Positions 18,829 through 27,321 of a stretch of DNA of 64,000 bases are shown piece by piece. Source of the DNA: Alphaproteobacteria bacterium (GTDB taxonomy: Bacteria; Pseudomonadota; Alphaproteobacteria; DSM-16000; Inquilinaceae); contig JANQIX010000035.1 in the NCBI GenBank assembly GCA_028281925.1, positions 1-64,000 of the forward strand, in the 5' to 3' direction. Each line of letters begins with the position of its first letter. Position 1 is the first letter of the stretch. Under the pieces are notes generated by a model. The model ran no database searches. It was not told the DNA's origin and saw only the letters and a list, made by a program, of their open reading frames with translations. A program made the position numbers and the translations under genes.

Positions 18829-19359
18829 ATGGCCGACAGCGCTGCGCCGGACGACAAGGAACCGAGATCGACCGCCGTCATCTATCTTGTCGGTGCGGCC
18901 GTTGCCGGCACCTTCTGCCTGCTGACCGCCTATATGTGCGTGCGCGCCTTCTTCGGTCCGGCAGAGATCACGGTGGAGATGTTCGAGACCCGGGTCGTCG
19001 AAGACCAGGCCCTCACCGCCGTCGATATCCTGGAGGATGCAAGCTTCCGTTTCCGCAGCGACGAGGCGGATCCCGAAGCCTGGCAGGCAACGGCAGCAGA
19101 GACCGCTGCCGGAGATCCCGACGCCGTTGTCCAGGAGATGAAGCAGCTGGTGGACGACGGCGAGGTTGAGATCCATGTCCAGCGGATCGCGCTGTTGACC
19201 TTCGGACAGATCGTCACGGAGCTGGTTCTTTTTCTGGCTGTTGTGGCTGCCTTGGGCGGGCTTGCGGTGCGCTTGGGCAGGGATTGCCTCTCGCTGTTGG
19301 GCACAGGCCGGTTCCGCGACGGGTCGACCGTTGCCGGCCACCCGATCGGCAGCACCTGA
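18829..19359 (+). CDS. Hypothetical two-helix membrane protein
   Basis: Protein of 176 residues, family not recognised. Transmembrane helices are predicted at about residues 15-37 (AVIYLVGAAVAGTFCLLTAY) and 122-147 (LLTFGQIVTELVLFLAVV). Between them lies an acidic extramembrane domain of about 85 residues, probably periplasmic. The ATG at 18829 has GGAG/GGAGG upstream; the open frame extends to 18757 but that part lies inside the bioY hairpin, so the shorter form is preferred. It converges with the TRAP permease gene, whose stop is 17 bases away. No functional clue from neighbours. Confidence 0.65.
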   Translation: MADSAAPDDKEPRSTAVIYLVGAAVAGTFCLLTAYMCVRAFFGPAEITVEMFETRVVEDQALTAVDILEDASFRFRSDEADPEAWQATAAETAAGDPDAVVQEMKQLVDDGEVEIHVQRIALLTFGQIVTELVLFLAVVAALGGLAVRLGRDCLSLLGTGRFRDGSTVAGHPIGST

Positions 19360-19376
19360 CCCCGCCCGCGATCGGA

Positions 19377-20936
19377 TCAGCGGAACAGCAAGTCGGGAAG
19401 CCAGGTGGCCAGTGCCGGAAAGGCAGCCACCAGCGCGAGTGCGATCACCTGGATACCGACGAACGGCGCAACACCCCGGTAGATGTCGGCGGTCCGCACC
19501 TCCGGCGGCGCCACCCCGCGAAGATAGAAGAGCGCGAAGCCGAAGGGCGGGGTCAGAAAGCTCGTCTGCAGGTTCACCGCCATCAGAATCCCGAGCCAGA
19601 TGGGATCCACGCCCATGGCCATCAGGACCGGGGCCACGATCGGCACCACGACGAAGGTGATCTCAAGGAAGTCGAGGAAGAAGCCGAGCAGGAACATCAC
19701 GGCCATGACGATCACCAGGGCGCCCGTCACACCGCCCGGCAAACCCGTCAGGAATTCGGTGACCGTGTGGTCGCCGCCCAGGCCACGAAACACCAGGCTG
19801 AACAAGGCCGCCCCGATCACGATGACGAAGACCATGGAGGTGAGGCGGGCGGTTGCGCGCATCACATCCTGCAGGATGCCCGTGCGATAGGTGCGGGCCA
19901 CGCTGACGGCGATGCCCGCCGTCACCATCAGGCACAGCAGAACGGCGATCACGATGCCGGCGAGATCCCCCGGCGGGATCACGTCGCGGGTCACACGCAG
20001 GTCGGCGACACCGGTCAGCAGCAGAAGCGCGATCAGCGACGCGCCGGCCGCGCGGATCAGCCAGGGCTGGCCGTCGGCCAGCCGCAGCCCGGCCAGCATC
20101 AGAGCCCCCACGGCGCCGACACCGGCAGCTTCCGTCGGCGTGGCGATGCCGCCGAGGATGGAGCCGAGGACTGCCACGATCAGCACGATCGGCGGCACCA
20201 GCGCGCGCAACAGCATCCGGTTGCCGGCCTTGCTTGCGTCCCGTGCGGGTAAGGCCGGCGCTGCGTTCGGTCGCACCAGCGCGATGACAAGCTGATAGGC
20301 GATGTAGAGGCCGACCAGCAGAACGCCGGGGATCATGGCCCCGGCGAACAGGTCCCCGACCGACACGGTCTCCGGGGCGAATACGCCCTGGGCCAGCTGC
20401 GACGCCTGGAAGGCGATGCTGATCTGGTCGCCCAGCAGCACCAGCACGATCGACGGAGGGATGATCTGGCCAAGTGTGCCGGCCGCACAGATCGATCCGC
20501 AGGCGAGTTTCCGGTCATAGCCGTGCCTGAGCATCGTCGGTAGCGACAGCAGGCCCATGGTGACCACGGTGGCGCCGACGATGCCTGTGGACGCGGCCAG
20601 CAGCGCCCCAACCACAGACACCGATACGCCGAGCCCGCCGCGCAGGCTGCCGAACAGCTGGCCCATGCTTTCCAGCAGGTCTTCGGCGACCTTCGAGCGT
20701 TCCAGCATCACGCCCATGAAGACGAACAGCGGTACTGCGATCAGCACTTCGTTCTGCATGGTGCCGAAGATGCGCTGCGGCAGGAACGCCACGAAACGGA
20801 GGTCCAGAACGCCCAGGGCGGCGCCCAGAAGGGCGAAGGCCAACGCCGTGCCTGCAATGGAGAACGCCACCGGGAAGCCGGCCAACAGCACGGCGCATAC
20901 GGTCGCGAACATGGCGATGTCCAGGACATCAGCCAT
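19377..20936 (-). CDS. dctM: TRAP transporter large permease (DctM), long form
   Basis: Large membrane subunit of a tripartite ATP-independent periplasmic transporter, driving solute uptake with an ion gradient; 519 residues. Family landmarks are NEVLIAVPLFVFMGVMLERS, LLAASTGIVGATVVTMGLLS and GTLGQIIPPSIVLVLLGD. It resembles the dctM at 22271 closely but has about 50 extra residues near 300-355 with two additional hydrophobic segments (GASLIALLLLTGVAD and LAGIVIAVLLCLMVTAGIAV). The C-terminus retains NLQTSFLTPPFGFALFYLRG. ATG at 20936 shares one base with the dctQ stop (TGATG), so the pair is coupled. Confidence 0.93.
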   Translation of the reverse strand: MADVLDIAMFATVCAVLLAGFPVAFSIAGTALAFALLGAALGVLDLRFVAFLPQRIFGTMQNEVLIAVPLFVFMGVMLERSKVAEDLLESMGQLFGSLRGGLGVSVSVVGALLAASTGIVGATVVTMGLLSLPTMLRHGYDRKLACGSICAAGTLGQIIPPSIVLVLLGDQISIAFQASQLAQGVFAPETVSVGDLFAGAMIPGVLLVGLYIAYQLVIALVRPNAAPALPARDASKAGNRMLLRALVPPIVLIVAVLGSILGGIATPTEAAGVGAVGALMLAGLRLADGQPWLIRAAGASLIALLLLTGVADLRVTRDVIPPGDLAGIVIAVLLCLMVTAGIAVSVARTYRTGILQDVMRATARLTSMVFVIVIGAALFSLVFRGLGGDHTVTEFLTGLPGGVTGALVIVMAVMFLLGFFLDFLEITFVVVPIVAPVLMAMGVDPIWLGILMAVNLQTSFLTPPFGFALFYLRGVAPPEVRTADIYRGVAPFVGIQVIALALVAAFPALATWLPDLLFR

Positions 20937-21493
20937 CAGGAGTGCTGCTCTCCGCCTGAAGCTTTCAGACTTGTGTCCTGCCCATCCTTCGGCGTTGTGA
21001 GCCGGACAGCCGACCGGAGTGCCAGTGCCACCCCCTGCAAGCCCAGCAGCACGGCAAAGCCGAGGATCACGCTCTTCAAGAGGAACAGCGCCGGGATGCC
21101 GCTGGTCTCTCGCGACCCTTCCAGAGTGAGCCAGCTTTCCAGCACATACGGCCAGGCCGTAACTGCCACGAGACCGCAGAACGGCAGCAGCAGGACGAGG
21201 GCGCCGATCAGGTCGGTGGCGGCCTTCCGGCGCGGCGTCGCCTCACGATAGAAGATGTCGACGCGGACATGCCCATCCGTGGCAAGCGTATAGCCCGCGG
21301 CCAGCATCAGCATCGTGCCATGGGCGTAGAGCAGCGATTCCTGTACGAAAATCGAGCCAATGCCAAAGACATAGCGCAGGATCACCAGGGCGAATTGCAC
21401 CAGCACCATGAACAGGGCAAGCCAGGAAACGGCGCGGCCGATGACGTCGTTGATGCGGTCGATGAGGTGTGCAAGTCGCAAGGTCGGGACCAC
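20936..21493 (-). CDS. dctQ: TRAP transporter small permease (DctQ)
   Basis: Small membrane subunit partner of the preceding dctM; 185 residues with four transmembrane helices. DctQ hallmarks are FVQESLLYAHGTMLMLAAGYTL and DGHVRVDIFYREATPRRKA. The GTG at 21493 is the first start that keeps the family N-terminus; a ribosome binding site is weak. Divergent from the second TRAP pair, whose dctQ starts 227 bases away; the two small permeases are clearly similar (GHVRVDIFYR and GHVRVDVFYR). Confidence 0.92.
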   Translation of the reverse strand: MVPTLRLAHLIDRINDVIGRAVSWLALFMVLVQFALVILRYVFGIGSIFVQESLLYAHGTMLMLAAGYTLATDGHVRVDIFYREATPRRKAATDLIGALVLLLPFCGLVAVTAWPYVLESWLTLEGSRETSGIPALFLLKSVILGFAVLLGLQGVALALRSAVRLTTPKDGQDTSLKASGGEQHS

Positions 21494-21720
21494 GCGGGTC
21501 CGCTGCCCGCCAAGGGAAAACGGGCGGTCGGAAGGCTAGCGGCGCCGCCCGCGCCGGCTCACTCCAATACGCCGAAGCAACGGCCAAGTCCAACGCCCTT
21601 CTTTGGGATTTAAGGCTAGTCAACCGGTGATGCATGGGGTAATCGCTAGGAACCGAAGCGCCAAGCTCGCCTTCATGCGCAACTCGGTGGCCATCCAGCA
21701 ACCAGAACTGGGATCGTCGG

Positions 21721-22278
21721 TTGCGGTTCATCGAAAACTTCGTCCTTTTCGTAGACTCGCTGAACGATAGGATCGGCCGCGTAGTGGCGTGGATCTGCCT
21801 CGCGATGGTGCTGACCACGGCGACTGTGGTGGTGTTGCGATACCTTTTCGCCATCGGGTTCGTTTGGCTGCAGGAAAGCTATGTGTGGATGCACGGCATC
21901 GTGTTCATGCTCGGTGCCGGATACACCCTGTTGCGCAATGGCCATGTGCGCGTTGACGTCTTCTATCGGCCCAACAGCGTCCGATACAAAGCCCTCGTCG
22001 ACCTGTTCGGCAGCCTGTTTCTGTTGCTGCCGCTGATCGCCCTGGTCGCCTGGGTTTCCTTCCCGTATGTCGCCGACAGCTGGGCGCGGCTTGAGGTCAG
22101 CCGCGAAGCCGGGGGGCTGCCGGGGCTGTTCCTGCTGAAATCCGTTCTGCTGCTCTTCTGTCTGCTGGTGGGACTGCAGGGGCTATCGATGGCCGGCCGG
22201 TCTTATCTGATTTTGCGCAATCACCCGCGCTTCATGCCTGAGAACGGGGCCGTGGCTCGGGAGAAAGAGCGTGAGTGA
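21721..22278 (+). CDS. dctQ: TRAP transporter small permease (DctQ), second copy
   Basis: Small permease of a second TRAP system, 185 residues, four transmembrane helices. It contains WLQESYVWMHGIVFMLGAG and GHVRVDVFYRPNSVRYKA. The TTG at 21721 is the only reasonable start: the frame has no other start codon close upstream and the family N-terminus (NFVLFVDSLNDRIGRVVAW) follows directly. It overlaps the following dctM by eight bases. The 227 bases upstream, shared with the divergent pair, should hold both promoters; I see no clear operator there. Confidence 0.9.
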   Translation: MRFIENFVLFVDSLNDRIGRVVAWICLAMVLTTATVVVLRYLFAIGFVWLQESYVWMHGIVFMLGAGYTLLRNGHVRVDVFYRPNSVRYKALVDLFGSLFLLLPLIALVAWVSFPYVADSWARLEVSREAGGLPGLFLLKSVLLLFCLLVGLQGLSMAGRSYLILRNHPRFMPENGAVAREKERE

Positions 22279-23683
22279 CGTTCTGATCGGCGAGATCGTC
22301 AGTCTGCTGATGTTCGTCGTCACTTGCGGCGTCTTGTTGTTGGGCTATCCGGTCGCCTTCACCCTTGCCGGCGTTTCGGTGGCGTTTGCCTGCCTCGGCA
22401 TGGGGCTGGATGCCGTCGGCATCACAAGCAACCTGTTCTCATTCAACCTCTTCGGCGCGCTGCCTTCGCGGTACTTCGGCGTCATGGTCAACGAGGTGCT
22501 GGTTGCGGTTCCGCTGTTCGTGTTCATGGGGGTGATGCTGGAGCGTTCCCGCGTGGCCGAACAGCTGCTGCAGACCATGGGGCAGCTCTTCGGCAGCTTG
22601 CGCGGCGGGCTTGGCATCTCGGTGATCATCGTCGGCATGCTGCTGGCGGCGTCGACCGGCATCGTCGGGGCAACGGTCGTCACCATGGGGTTGCTGAGCC
22701 TGCCGGCGATGTTGAAGGCCGGCTACGATCCCAAGATCGCCACGGGCGCTATCTGCGCGTCCGGCACGCTCGGGCAGATCATCCCGCCGTCGATCGTGCT
22801 GATCCTGTTGGGCGACATCCTGCAAGGCGCCTACACCCAGGCGCAGCTGGCCCAGGGCAACTTCGCGCCGGAGCCGGTGTCGGTCGTCGACCTGTTCGCC
22901 GGTGCCTTCATCCCCGGCATGATCCTGGTCGTGCTCTACATGCTCTGGGTTATCGTGGTCTCGATCATGGACCCCAAGGCGACGCCGCCGCTGGAGGTTC
23001 CGGAGGATCAGAAGGGGCAACTCGGTCGGCGGATATTGGTGGTGTTGCTGCCGCCTGCGGCACTGATCCTGGCCGTTCTGGGCTCGATCCTGGCCGGTAT
23101 CGCCACGCCGACGGAAAGCGCGGCCATCGGTGCTGTCGGGGCCTGTGTGCTGGCGGCGACGCGACGTCAGCTGACGCGGGACATCCTGATCAACGTGATG
23201 CAGCAGACGACCATCATCAGCTCGATGGTGTTCGTGATCCTGCTGGGGGCCTCGGTGTTCTCGCTGGTCTTCAGAGGGCTCGGCGGCGAGGCGCTGGTGC
23301 ACGAGGCTTTGTCCGCTCTCCCGGGCGGAGCGATCGGGGCCATGCTGGTCGTAATGGCCCTGATGTTCGTGATGGGTTTCTTCCTCGACTTCATCGAGAT
23401 CATCTTCGTCGTCGTCCCGATCGTCGGGCCGGTTCTGCTGATGATGGATCTCCACCCGGTCTGGCTGGGTGTCATGATCGCGGTCAATCTGCAGACCAGC
23501 TTCCTGACACCCCCGTTTGGGTTCGCCTTGTTCTATCTGCGTGGCGTGGCGCCGGAATCCGTCAGTACGGCCGCCATCTACAGGGGCATCATTCCGTTCG
23601 TGGTGATCCAGCTGAGCATGCTAGTGATCCTGGCGTTCTTCCCGGCGCTCGCCACCTGGCTGCCCGACGTCATCAACCCGTAG
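22271..23683 (+). CDS. dctM: TRAP transporter large permease (DctM), second copy
   Basis: Large permease, 470 residues, the usual size for this subgroup. It shares long identical stretches with the divergent dctM, such as VPLFVFMGVMLERS and MGQLFGSLRGGLG, and ends with the same NLQTSFLTPPFGFALFYLRG block. It lacks the ~50-residue insert seen in the other copy. The GTG start at 22271 overlaps dctQ. The substrate is not given by the sequence; the nearest binding protein (25278-26396) is TakP-like, suggesting 2-oxo acids or related organic acids. Confidence 0.93.
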   Translation: MSDVLIGEIVSLLMFVVTCGVLLLGYPVAFTLAGVSVAFACLGMGLDAVGITSNLFSFNLFGALPSRYFGVMVNEVLVAVPLFVFMGVMLERSRVAEQLLQTMGQLFGSLRGGLGISVIIVGMLLAASTGIVGATVVTMGLLSLPAMLKAGYDPKIATGAICASGTLGQIIPPSIVLILLGDILQGAYTQAQLAQGNFAPEPVSVVDLFAGAFIPGMILVVLYMLWVIVVSIMDPKATPPLEVPEDQKGQLGRRILVVLLPPAALILAVLGSILAGIATPTESAAIGAVGACVLAATRRQLTRDILINVMQQTTIISSMVFVILLGASVFSLVFRGLGGEALVHEALSALPGGAIGAMLVVMALMFVMGFFLDFIEIIFVVVPIVGPVLLMMDLHPVWLGVMIAVNLQTSFLTPPFGFALFYLRGVAPESVSTAAIYRGIIPFVVIQLSMLVILAFFPALATWLPDVINP

Positions 23684-23702
23684 CAGGATGCCGTCCGGCC
23701 GA

Positions 23703-24551
23703 TCAGGCGGCGATCAGCGCCCCGATCCAGGGGGGCAGGGCCAGGCTGCCGACATGCACCGCCGGGCTGTAATAGCGTCCGACGATGCCGGCCGAAGCTG
23801 CCCGATCGACCAGGGTTGCCTGCTCGACCCGTCGCAAATCCGGATCGTCGCTCGCCCAGCCCAGTGTCATGATGCCCCCGTAGTAGGTGGGCACGACCGC
23901 CATATAGGCGGCGACATCGGCGAACGCGGTACGCAAGGCGGTGGTGATGTCCGTCAGCTCACTGCCCTGCACGGCCGGCACGCCGGCCTGGTTGACCAGC
24001 AGGCCCCCCGGCGTGAGGCAGCGCTTGCAGTCGGCATAGAACTCGGCCGTGAACAGCACGCGGCCGGGGCCGATCGGATCGGTGGAATCGATGATGATCA
24101 CATCGAACCGGTCGGCAGTCTCGCGCACGAAGGCCGCCCCGTCTGCGATCACCAGATCCAGACGCGGATCGTCGAACGCGTTGCCGCATACTTCCGGGAA
24201 CTGTTCGCGGCAGAGATCGACCACCGAGCGGTCGATCTCCACCATCGTCACCCGATCCACCGGATGCTCCAGGCAGCGGCGCAGCGTCCCGCCGTCGCCG
24301 CCACCGATGATCAGAACGCGGCGCGCCCGCCCATGGGCCAACAGCGGCACATGGGCGATCATCTCGTGATAGACGAACTCGTCACCGGTCGTGAGCTGCA
24401 CGACGCCGTCCAGCGCCAGCACACGCCCGAACACCCGATTGTCGAAGATGATCAGATCCTGAATATCGGTCTTCTGCCTATAGAGCAGCCGATCGATGGT
24501 CAGGGCCTGGGCAACACCGTCATGGAGCGTCTCGGTGAACCATTCCGTCAT
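23703..24551 (-). CDS. speE: Spermidine synthase
   Basis: Transfers the aminopropyl group of decarboxylated S-adenosylmethionine to putrescine; 282 residues. The N-terminal WFTETLHDGVAQALTIDRLL, the SAM site VLIIGGGDGGTLRRCLEH and the catalytic IIDSTDPIGPG are all present. The start at 24551 overlaps the speD stop (ATGA), so the longer frame that begins seven codons upstream is less likely. It forms an operon with speD; the ornithine/lysine decarboxylase that would make the diamine lies separately at 36640. Converges with the second dctM, 19 bases away. Confidence 0.95.
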   Translation of the reverse strand: MTEWFTETLHDGVAQALTIDRLLYRQKTDIQDLIIFDNRVFGRVLALDGVVQLTTGDEFVYHEMIAHVPLLAHGRARRVLIIGGGDGGTLRRCLEHPVDRVTMVEIDRSVVDLCREQFPEVCGNAFDDPRLDLVIADGAAFVRETADRFDVIIIDSTDPIGPGRVLFTAEFYADCKRCLTPGGLLVNQAGVPAVQGSELTDITTALRTAFADVAAYMAVVPTYYGGIMTLGWASDDPDLRRVEQATLVDRAASAGIVGRYYSPAVHVGSLALPPWIGALIAA

Positions 24552-25120
24552 GCCGCCCGGTCCGACAGCCACTGAACGCCGTCATCCTCGCCGCGATAGA
24601 GGTCCGACACGCGCACACGGCTGGGCCGGAAGGCGCGCCTGAGCACGGGCACGACCAGGTCCGGCTGGGCGTCGCCGCACATGAAGACGTCCAGCGCCGC
24701 ATATCGGCGCTCAGGCCAGCTATGGATGCTGATATGGCTCTCGGCCAGCACCGCCACGCCGGAGATGCCGCCGTTCGGCGTGAAGTGGTGCAGGTGGATA
24801 TGCAACAGGGTCGCGCCCGCCACATCGACTGCCTCGCGCAACGTGTCGTCGACCAGATCGAGGTCGTCGAGCCCGTCCGCTTCCCAGAGGTCGATGATCA
24901 GATGCCGGCCGGCGTAGCTTCGCCCGTCCCGCTCTGCCCAGTGGTCCAAGGCGTCCGTGTCACTCACATCGGTCGCCGGCTTCATTTTCGCCGCCTGGTC
25001 TTTCAGGGTCGGCTTTGTTTCTTCCGCATGGGCAGTGCTTGGCGCGCCGTCGGCAAAACCGCCGCCGACACGTGTGTCCAAGTCGATCCCCAATTGGAAG
25101 ACGGCCTCGGCATTCGCCAT
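24548..25120 (-). CDS. speD: S-adenosylmethionine decarboxylase proenzyme, with N-terminal extension
   Basis: Pyruvoyl enzyme that decarboxylates SAM for polyamine synthesis. The self-cleavage site is AES at Glu127-Ser128, and His133 and Cys148 have the same spacing as Ser63, His68 and Cys83 of the well-studied Thermotoga enzyme. At 190 residues it is longer than usual bacterial SpeD (about 120-140): the first ~65 residues precede the conserved GRHLIIDLWEADGLDD and look disordered. The start at 25120 has a GGAGG upstream, supporting the extension. Coupled to speE by an ATGA overlap. Preceded by a leader with alternative stems. Confidence 0.93.
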   Translation of the reverse strand: MANAEAVFQLGIDLDTRVGGGFADGAPSTAHAEETKPTLKDQAAKMKPATDVSDTDALDHWAERDGRSYAGRHLIIDLWEADGLDDLDLVDDTLREAVDVAGATLLHIHLHHFTPNGGISGVAVLAESHISIHSWPERRYAALDVFMCGDAQPDLVVPVLRRAFRPSRVRVSDLYRGEDDGVQWLSDRAA

Positions 25121-25155
25121 AGTGTCCTCCAGTCAGTAGATGACCCAGAAACAAG

Positions 25156-25189
25156 GGAACGGGGTATATGACGGGTCGCGGCCCGTTCC
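25156..25189 (-). promoter_or_regulatory. Leader of speD with mutually exclusive hairpins
   Basis: On the minus strand the leader reads GGAACGGG (25189-25182), then CCCGT (25175-25171), then CCCGTTCC (25163-25156). The first segment can pair with the third (8 bp, long loop) or, through ACGGG, with the second (5 bp, short loop), but not both. The element is about 36-70 bases upstream of the ATG. Such alternatives are typical of attenuators or riboswitches; the ligand and function are unknown. Confidence 0.4.
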
Positions 25190-25224
25190 GCAAGTGGAAT
25201 TCCCGAAAAAGTTTGTGACAATTA

Positions 25225-25254
25225 GGAAAGGGGCGGCCGGGGCCGCCCCTTTCC
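25225..25254 (-). terminator. Terminator hairpin after the TRAP binding-protein gene
   Basis: Perfect 14-base arms at 25225-25238 and 25241-25254 (GGAAAGGGGCGGCC against GGCCGCCCCTTTCC) with a 2-base centre, so a 4-6 base loop in practice. It lies 23 bases after the stop of the gene at 25278, on the minus strand. The stem ends in TTTCC followed by TAATT, a short U-rich tail. Confidence 0.8.
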
Positions 25255-25277
25255 ATTTCAGGCCGGATGGGATCGGA

Positions 25278-26396
25278 TCAGAGGGTGACCCAGTCGAACG
25301 GCAGGTCGCGCGCGGCTGCAAAGGCCCGCTCCGACACATTGCCCCAGGCGATGGCCTCACGCCGGAAGTTGGCGATGCTTTCCATCACCTCCAGGCTCAG
25401 CGGGTCGACGCTGGCCAGATCCCCCAGCACCTCGCCGGCGATGCCGCCCAGCGACGTCAGCAGTTCGTCGGGGAACGGCCGCAGATCGACCCCATGCTCG
25501 TTGACCAGGCTCTGGAGAGAGGCGTTGTTCCGAGCCACGAACTCGCCCAGCACCAGCTGATTGACGGCGGTGTTGGCGGCTTCGACGATTGCCTTCAGAT
25601 CGTCCGGCAGCTCCGACCACGCATCGAGATTGACGAAGTTGTCCAGGACTGTGGCCGGCTCGTGCCAGCCCGGATAGTAATAGAACTCGGCAACCTGATA
25701 GATGCCGAAGGCCAGGTCGTTATAGGGGCCGACCCACTCCATGGCGTCGATGGCGCCCGACTGCATGGCGGCCAGCAGTTCGCCACCCGGCAGGTTGACG
25801 ACCGTCGCGCCCGCGGCCTTCACGACCTCGCCGCCTAGGCCCGGGATGCGCATCTTCAGGCCTTCGTAGTCGGCGATGGTGTTCATCTCTTTGTTGAACC
25901 AGCCGCCCATCTGGGTGCCGGTGTTGCCGCTGGGGAAGAATTTGCAGCCCATCTGTTCGTAGACGCGATCCGCCAGTTCTTGTCCGCCGCCGTACTGGAA
26001 CCAGGCATTCTGTTCCTGCGCATTCAGCCCGAACGGTGTGGCCGCGATGTACTGGGCGGCGTCCACCTTGCCCTTCCAGTAATAGGGCGCGCCGTGGCCC
26101 ATCTCGACGGTGCCGCCGGAAACCGCATCCATCGCCTCGAATGCAGGCACGATCTCGCCGGCGCCGTAGACGGTGACCGTCAGCCGGCCATCCGACATCC
26201 GGGTGATCATCTCGCCCAGAATGTTGGCGCCGGTGCCCAGGCCCGGGAAGTTCTTCGGCCAAGTGGTGACCAGCCGCCATTCCCGCCGGTCCTGCGCGAT
26301 GGCCGGCTTGGGGAAGGTCGACGCCGCGGTGGCGGCAGTGGCCGCAGCACCGCCCGCGACGGCACCGGTGATGAGTTTCCTTCGTTGCAGGGTCAT
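25278..26396 (-). CDS. dctP: TRAP transporter substrate-binding protein, TakP-like
   Basis: Periplasmic solute receptor of a TRAP transporter; 372 residues. A Tat signal covers residues 1-35 (twin arginine at 5-6 in LQRRKLITG, hydrophobic alanine/glycine region, cleavage near AIAQ). The mature part begins REWRLVTTWPKNFPGLG and contains VSGGTVEMGHGAPYYWKGK and a binding-site stretch AMEWVGPYNDLAFG, as in the 2-oxo-acid binding TakP subfamily. The ATG at 26396 is chosen because GGGAGG precedes it and it places the twin arginines correctly. It is the only DctP in the window, with two permease pairs nearby, and has its own terminator. Confidence 0.92.
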   Translation of the reverse strand: MTLQRRKLITGAVAGGAAATAATAASTFPKPAIAQDRREWRLVTTWPKNFPGLGTGANILGEMITRMSDGRLTVTVYGAGEIVPAFEAMDAVSGGTVEMGHGAPYYWKGKVDAAQYIAATPFGLNAQEQNAWFQYGGGQELADRVYEQMGCKFFPSGNTGTQMGGWFNKEMNTIADYEGLKMRIPGLGGEVVKAAGATVVNLPGGELLAAMQSGAIDAMEWVGPYNDLAFGIYQVAEFYYYPGWHEPATVLDNFVNLDAWSELPDDLKAIVEAANTAVNQLVLGEFVARNNASLQSLVNEHGVDLRPFPDELLTSLGGIAGEVLGDLASVDPLSLEVMESIANFRREAIAWGNVSERAFAAARDLPFDWVTL

Positions 26397-26568
26397 GGGT
26401 TTCCTCCCGTTTCGTGCTCCCAGTCGGAGCATCGCCCAACCTTGAGGATCCGCATTCATGCCGATCCCGTTCCGGCTTGCCTCGCCGGAGGCGAATGCTG
26501 CCGTTGTATGAATCCCATACACGTCTGTGCGGGTGGGGGGCAACCGGCAACGGGTGGCTGGGCCCGTG

Positions 26569-27300
26569 TCAGGCGGGCGGAAGCTCCCGCCAGACGCCGT
26601 CCTGGAGCGCTTCCAGGGGCTGGAAGCGCGCCTTGTATTTCATCTTCGGGCTGTTGGCGATCCAATAGCCCAGATAGACATGCGGCTGGTGCAGCCGCCG
26701 CACCTCTTCAACCAGGCACAGGACAAGGCGTGTGCCAAGGCTGCGCTGCGGCATGGTCGGGTCGAAGAAGCTGTAGACGGCTGAGACGCCGTCGCCCAGC
26801 CGGTCGGCCAGGATGGCACCGACCAGCGCGCCGCCGCCGAGGCGCAGTTCGACGATCCGGCAGTCCACGCCACCTTCGTCTATCATGTCGCGATAGTCGC
26901 TTTCGGTCATCCGCGCCATATCGCTGTCGCCGTGCCGCGATGCCTGGTAGCGGCGGAACAGGGCGAACTGCTCGGATGTGGCCATGGCCGGCCGGTCGGT
27001 CGCCGTCAGGTCGGCGTTGACCCGAATAATGCGCCGCATCGAACGGCCGAACGCGAAGCGGTCGGCGGCGATGCGCACCGGCACGCAGGCACTGCAGTGG
27101 GGACAGACGGGCTTGTAGATGATGTCGTGGCTGCGCCGGAACCCGGCCCGCGTGAGCAGCGAGTTCAGTGCCGAGGCGTCGGGCTGTGCCAGCCGTGTGA
27201 ACAGCTTTCGCTCGACCTCGTTGTCCAGATAAGGGCAGGGCAGGGGGACGGATCGGAAGAAGTGATGCAGTTGCGTAATCGGCGGGTCGATTGCCGACAT
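26569..27300 (-). CDS. bpt: Aspartate/glutamate leucyltransferase (Bpt, ATE-like)
   Basis: Adds leucine from Leu-tRNA to N-terminal Asp or Glu of proteins, marking them for ClpS/ClpAP degradation (N-degron pathway). 243 residues; fold is GNAT-like. The N-terminal cysteine block KPVCPHCSACVPVRI (Cys66, Cys69, Cys72) and the C-terminal YLGYWIANSPKMKYKARFQPLE are diagnostic. The ATG at 27300 fits the family start; a GTG four codons upstream is possible. It starts 21 bases after the alpha-E gene stop on the same strand, so it may belong to that operon. Confidence 0.93.
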   Translation of the reverse strand: MSAIDPPITQLHHFFRSVPLPCPYLDNEVERKLFTRLAQPDASALNSLLTRAGFRRSHDIIYKPVCPHCSACVPVRIAADRFAFGRSMRRIIRVNADLTATDRPAMATSEQFALFRRYQASRHGDSDMARMTESDYRDMIDEGGVDCRIVELRLGGGALVGAILADRLGDGVSAVYSFFDPTMPQRSLGTRLVLCLVEEVRRLHQPHVYLGYWIANSPKMKYKARFQPLEALQDGVWRELPPA

Positions 27301-27321
27301 GGTTCTGCCCACCCGAACCAG

